Origin: Thermoplasmata archaeon
GTDB taxonomy: Archaea; Thermoplasmatota; Thermoplasmata; RBG-16-68-12; SOIM01
Reading direction: 5' to 3'
NCBI GenBank assembly: GCA_023140195.1
Contig: JAGLME010000015.1
Location: 1 to 64,000, forward strand
DNA length: 64,000 nt
Both the position numbers and the translations under genes were made by a program. Shown here in pieces: positions 60,970 to 64,000 of this stretch (its first letter is position 1; each line of letters starts with the position of its first letter). Below the pieces are notes generated by a model. The model saw nothing but the letters and a program-made list of their open reading frames with translations. It ran no database searches and had not been told where the DNA came from.

Positions 60970-61777
60970 CCACATTCTTCCGTCAATCGTCTACGTCTAT
61001 GACGAACCATCTTCACCCAGTTTCAAGATCGGAGAGATTGCGGATTTTCTGAAGGAGAAGTTGCCCAATGTGGATGTGATGACGAGAAAGGAGTTCTTCT
61101 CTTTCCACACTCATGATCTCGGGGAGCTTGCGAAAGAGCTGGCTTCGGCCAAGGTACGGGGCATCGAAGGTCTGCAGGTGAAGGAAGAACCGCTGTACGG
61201 GGAGGTTCAGTACGAGAAGAGGATCTTGCAGGAACCGCACAGAAGGACAATGGGAATCCTGTATGATGGCTACAAGATGCTTCGAGTTCTCAGGGAAGTG
61301 CTGCCCGAGAACGAGGCTACCACGGACACTGCCCACATCGCGTTCACCAACAGGATAATCTGCACCTATGAAAAGGGAGACAACAGGTTCCACGCAAGGG
61401 TGATCATGTGCGGATTTCCCTCGCTGATATCAACATCTGGCCTGATCGAAGCACCTGCAAAACCGAGAGAGTACTACCTGATGAAGCAGAAATATGCAGC
61501 GATGGATTCCGAACCACCAGCCCAAGAGCTCAAAGCGGCTTTCGAAGGTAGATTCATCGACTACGACGACGAGAACATGACACAAGCTCTCAAAGGGTAC
61601 ACACTTCAATCCATCTTCTACCACACGACAGGAGAACCGTTCTGCGAGGACAAGGACTGCATGCTCTTCAACGCCCACTGGCAGGAAGAAGTTCTGAACG
61701 CTCAAATAGTAAGTGGGCAATTGTGTGAACGGCACGGGAAAATGCTCGAAGAAATGGTCAATGGACGGAGAGAATGA
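60947..61777 (+). CDS. DUF6775-like protein, putative metallopeptidase (tentative)
   Basis: About 276 residues from the ATG at 60947, inside the last codons of thi4 in another frame. Frames to 60812 upstream overlap thi4 and are rejected. Conserved-looking blocks are IVYVYDEPSSPSF, HIAFTNRIICTYEKGDNRFHARV, STSGLIEAPAKPREYYLMK, FIDYDDENMTQALKGYTLQ and a Cys/His cluster FCEDKDCMLFNAHWQEEV...LCERHGKML. From memory this matches an archaeal family labelled DUF6775, suggested to be metallopeptidases. The activity is not shown by a classical HExxH. Four bases overlap the next gene. Confidence 0.6.
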   Translation: MNSSTRNDHILPSIVYVYDEPSSPSFKIGEIADFLKEKLPNVDVMTRKEFFSFHTHDLGELAKELASAKVRGIEGLQVKEEPLYGEVQYEKRILQEPHRRTMGILYDGYKMLRVLREVLPENEATTDTAHIAFTNRIICTYEKGDNRFHARVIMCGFPSLISTSGLIEAPAKPREYYLMKQKYAAMDSEPPAQELKAAFEGRFIDYDDENMTQALKGYTLQSIFYHTTGEPFCEDKDCMLFNAHWQEEVLNAQIVSGQLCERHGKMLEEMVNGRRE

Positions 61778-62757
61778 ACGAAGATACTGGGAGATCCAAG
61801 ATAACCTTCCAGATACATCCGTGTACGGAGGATGGGTTCGTCACCATTGAGGCCAAGCTCTACCTGGGGTCACCCTTCGGAAGGCCTGGGGAGGATTTCT
61901 TCGACACCAAGCAGATGTGTTCGGCCCTGCGCCGGATATGGTTCTTCGATAGCCTCCGTTGTTCAGAGGAAATGGGATATGCTCTAGCCCAGTGGGAAGG
62001 GAAGAGGATACACGTCTTCAAAGGCGGGAAGATAATCATCAGAAGAGCGAAGGACAATGAGGATGCTAGGAAGACACTCGTCATTGTCGGTAGGACACTT
62101 TGGGGTAGTATTCCCTGCAGTTGCGGTCGTCCGCTCGTTCAATGCGCCTCTGGGGACTGCGATGAGTGTTCGGACAAGGTCTGTGAGAGTCATGCTTTCC
62201 CCCCATTCGTTGAAATTCCCGGTTCGTCTTCCCAAATCAAAGGCGGAGAGGCTCTTGAGTTCGTCAAGGGGATCGCGACCAAGGATCATTACCAGAATGC
62301 GTTCAATAAGCTGGGCGAGTTCGTTTCTGTCCTGAAAGAGATTGACAAGAAGATGGTGAATAAAGATTTCTCGGACTTGGATGCGCTGATCGAGAGCGCT
62401 GAGGAATCCATGGAAGAAGCATGTGCCTCAGGAACCAGGTTCATCATTGAGACCCCCAAAGACCATCATGCCGCGATGGGCATAATCTTCCTAGGAATGG
62501 CAGAGGACCTTTGGACCATCATGGACGCAATGCATCTCATGAAGAACATCAGCTTCGAAGTTGAAGAGTACAAGATCGCATCTGAACTGGCCTTCGACTC
62601 TTACGAAGCATTCTTGAGGAACGATCAGGCCAAGGCAGGCGAGATCAAGAACAGGTTCAAGGAGTTCATGAGGGAGAAGCACCCCAACCCGGTCATCGAG
62701 ATCGCGAGGGCGGGTTACCACATTGCCCGTATGATGACCAAGCCTTTCCCGGTATGA
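61774..62757 (+). CDS. Cysteine-cluster protein of unknown function
   Basis: Protein of 327 residues overlapping the previous gene by four bases (ATGA). The N-terminal part (about 1-110) has Cys17, a Cys pair near 49-63 and basic stretches (KGGKIIIRRAKDN). Residues 114-140 hold a dense cluster, CSCGRPLVQCASGDCDECSDKVC, able to bind an iron-sulfur cluster or zinc. The C-terminal 180 residues are helical (FVKGIATKDHYQNAFNKLGE, ESMEEACASGTRF, FKEFMREKHPNPVIEIA). I do not recognise the family. Its place between Thi4/DUF6775 and a NifS homologue suggests a part in sulfur or Fe-S handling. Confidence 0.7.
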   Translation: MNEDTGRSKITFQIHPCTEDGFVTIEAKLYLGSPFGRPGEDFFDTKQMCSALRRIWFFDSLRCSEEMGYALAQWEGKRIHVFKGGKIIIRRAKDNEDARKTLVIVGRTLWGSIPCSCGRPLVQCASGDCDECSDKVCESHAFPPFVEIPGSSSQIKGGEALEFVKGIATKDHYQNAFNKLGEFVSVLKEIDKKMVNKDFSDLDALIESAEESMEEACASGTRFIIETPKDHHAAMGIIFLGMAEDLWTIMDAMHLMKNISFEVEEYKIASELAFDSYEAFLRNDQAKAGEIKNRFKEFMREKHPNPVIEIARAGYHIARMMTKPFPV

Positions 62758-62809
62758 TTCATGCAAAAGACTTTATTGCGAATTCTCATGATATTGTCGG
62801 GAGCGGATA

Positions 62810-63985
62810 GTGTTGAGAAAAGTGTACATGGACTATGGTGCCGCAACGCCCGTGGACCAGAGAGTTTTGGAAGAGATGATGCCGTATTTTGGTGAGAAGT
62901 TCGGCAATCCTTCAAGCGTCTATTCATTGGGTTTTGAGGCAAAGGCCGCCATCGAGGAAGCCAGGGAGAAGGTCGCCAAGCTCGTCAACGTGAACAAGGA
63001 CGGGGTCATCTTCACTTCTAATGGTACAGAGTCGAACAATCTGGCTATCAAGGGAACCGTGTTCCAGTTCAAGGACAAGGGCAAGCACATCATCACCTCC
63101 GAGTTCGAGCATGATTCAGTGTTGAAGACCATCGACGCACTGAAAAAGCACGGGTTCGAGTCAACGCAGGTGGCCATTGACAGCGATGGTCTTGTGAAGC
63201 TGGACGAACTCAAGGACAGCATCAGGGACGACACGATTCTCATTTCAATGATGTACGCCAACAACGAGGTCGGAACCATCCAACCCATCGAAGAGATAGG
63301 AAAGATCGCCAAGGAGAAGGGGATCATCTTCCACTCGGACGCGTTGGCGGCTGCGGGGAAGATCCCAATCGATATGGAGCGGGACAACTTGAACCTGGTT
63401 TCGATCGGCTCTCAAGAGATCTACGGGCCCAAAGGCGCTTCTGCTTTGTGCCTGTCACAGAAGAGGGTCAAACCTCTGATGCTCGGAGGAAGGCAGGAGA
63501 GCGGAAAGAGACCGGGAACCGAGAACGTTCCTGCAATAGTCGGCTTCGGAAAGGCCGCGGAGATCTCGCTGGAGATGATGGATTCTGAGGCCACCAGGCT
63601 CACTGCGGTCAGGGACAAGCTCATTGAGAGGATAACTGGCTCGATGAAGGAATCATACCTGAACGGTCACCCAACAAGGAGAACCCCGTACAATGCCAAC
63701 ATCCGTTTCAACTACATCGAGGGCGAATCGATCGTTCTGAACTTGGACGCTCAAGGAATTCAAGTCGCCACTGGATCAGCCTGTGCATCGGAATCACTTC
63801 AACCCTCACACGTACTTCTGGCGATGGGCGTCAAGGCCGAGGAGGCACACGGTTCATTACAGTTCAACCTGGGTCGTGGCAGCAGCGAAGAAGATGTGGA
63901 TTACATAATGGAAGTTCTGCCAACAGTCGTTGAGAATCTGAGAAAGATGTCGCCGATGACACCGGATGACTTCTTCGATGAGTAG
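62810..63985 (+). CDS. NifS/IscS-family protein lacking the PLP lysine
   Basis: 391 residues from GTG at 62810. Cysteine-desulfurase features kept: FGNPSSVYSLG, FTSNGTESNNLAI, His101 (FEHDSVL), NNEVGTIQPI, Asp177 (HSDALAAAGKI), GTENVPAIVGFGKA and the mobile Cys loop TGSACASESLQPSHVL (Cys325). The Schiff-base lysine, normally in S-x-HK-IYGPKG, is Glu203 (GSQEIYGPKG, codon GAG at 63416), and the preceding His is Gln. The near N-terminus has MDYGAATP where DNAATT is usual. I recall the Archaeoglobus fulgidus IscS similarly has Asp in place of this lysine. It may act as a scaffold partner of IscU rather than a normal desulfurase. Own TATA-like CTTTATTG at 62771. Confidence 0.88.
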   Translation: MLRKVYMDYGAATPVDQRVLEEMMPYFGEKFGNPSSVYSLGFEAKAAIEEAREKVAKLVNVNKDGVIFTSNGTESNNLAIKGTVFQFKDKGKHIITSEFEHDSVLKTIDALKKHGFESTQVAIDSDGLVKLDELKDSIRDDTILISMMYANNEVGTIQPIEEIGKIAKEKGIIFHSDALAAAGKIPIDMERDNLNLVSIGSQEIYGPKGASALCLSQKRVKPLMLGGRQESGKRPGTENVPAIVGFGKAAEISLEMMDSEATRLTAVRDKLIERITGSMKESYLNGHPTRRTPYNANIRFNYIEGESIVLNLDAQGIQVATGSACASESLQPSHVLLAMGVKAEEAHGSLQFNLGRGSSEEDVDYIMEVLPTVVENLRKMSPMTPDDFFDE

Positions 63986-64000
63986 GTCAGACCTTTGCCA

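Overview
The window reads as a continuous piece of an archaeal chromosome, most likely from a Thermoplasmatota-like euryarchaeote (lineage inferred, not proven). Archaeal markers seen directly are ribosomal proteins L15e and S8e, SRP19, RadA, a family B DNA polymerase, aIF2-beta with a TRAM domain, archaeal 4-phosphopantoate-beta-alanine ligase, a presenilin-type protease, DUF211 and DUF504. Promoters are TATA-like boxes 20-35 bases before start codons, with a mixture of near-leaderless genes and genes with GGAGG-type ribosome sites. I see no rRNA, tRNA, CRISPR array or intact insertion sequence.

Layout. 1-4.3 kb: the 5' end of a minus-strand gene, a secreted beta-helix (NosD-like) protein, and a VapBC-type toxin-antitoxin pair that appears to sit inside one copy of a two-part repeat. 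4.5-12.4 kb: small membrane proteins, a rubrerythrin, a TPR protein, a minus-strand run of two TauE/SafE permeases, a universal stress protein, a 2-TM protein and an acyl-CoA synthetase, then a ThiI-like protein without its PP-loop. 12.5-21.3 kb: L15e, PolB, YchF, a 1234-residue membrane protein with zinc ribbons, HhH, TPR and Asn-Gly repeats, and a TPR partner. 21.4-31.8 kb: housekeeping genes (CoA synthesis, CTP synthase, aIF2-beta, presenilin-like protease, phosphoesterase, S8e, SRP19, Map, TsaC, RadA). 32-38.5 kb: a lone FixX, a kelch/Ig surface protein and fixC-fixA-fixB. 38.5-42.4 kb: AlaX, a second NosD-like surface protein with a PKD domain, and a PD-(D/E)XK-like protein.

42.5-52.8 kb is a peptide-type ABC transporter operon of unusual build: a 1536-residue membrane-anchored binding protein with Ig-like domains and an acidic cytoplasmic tail, a DppB permease, a DppC permease carrying a ~470-residue external insertion, two ATPases and a small membrane protein. 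52.9-58.9 kb: a PocR-PAS sensor without kinase, an ABC-2 exporter whose permease carries an external pentapeptide-repeat insertion, and a stand-alone PEP/pyruvate-binding protein. 58.9-64 kb: an acyl-CoA dehydrogenase, then Thi4, a DUF6775-like protein, a Cys-cluster protein and a NifS/IscS homologue that lacks the PLP lysine.

Together the acyl-CoA synthetase, acyl-CoA dehydrogenase and ETF/FixCX genes suggest fatty or organic acid oxidation, and the large secreted proteins plus peptide transporter suggest a heterotrophic, probably peptide-using anaerobe. The points most worth following are the pentapeptide ABC-2 permease, the DppC insertion, the lysine-less NifS with Cys-type Thi4, the PP-loop-less ThiI and the Asn-Gly repeat protein.
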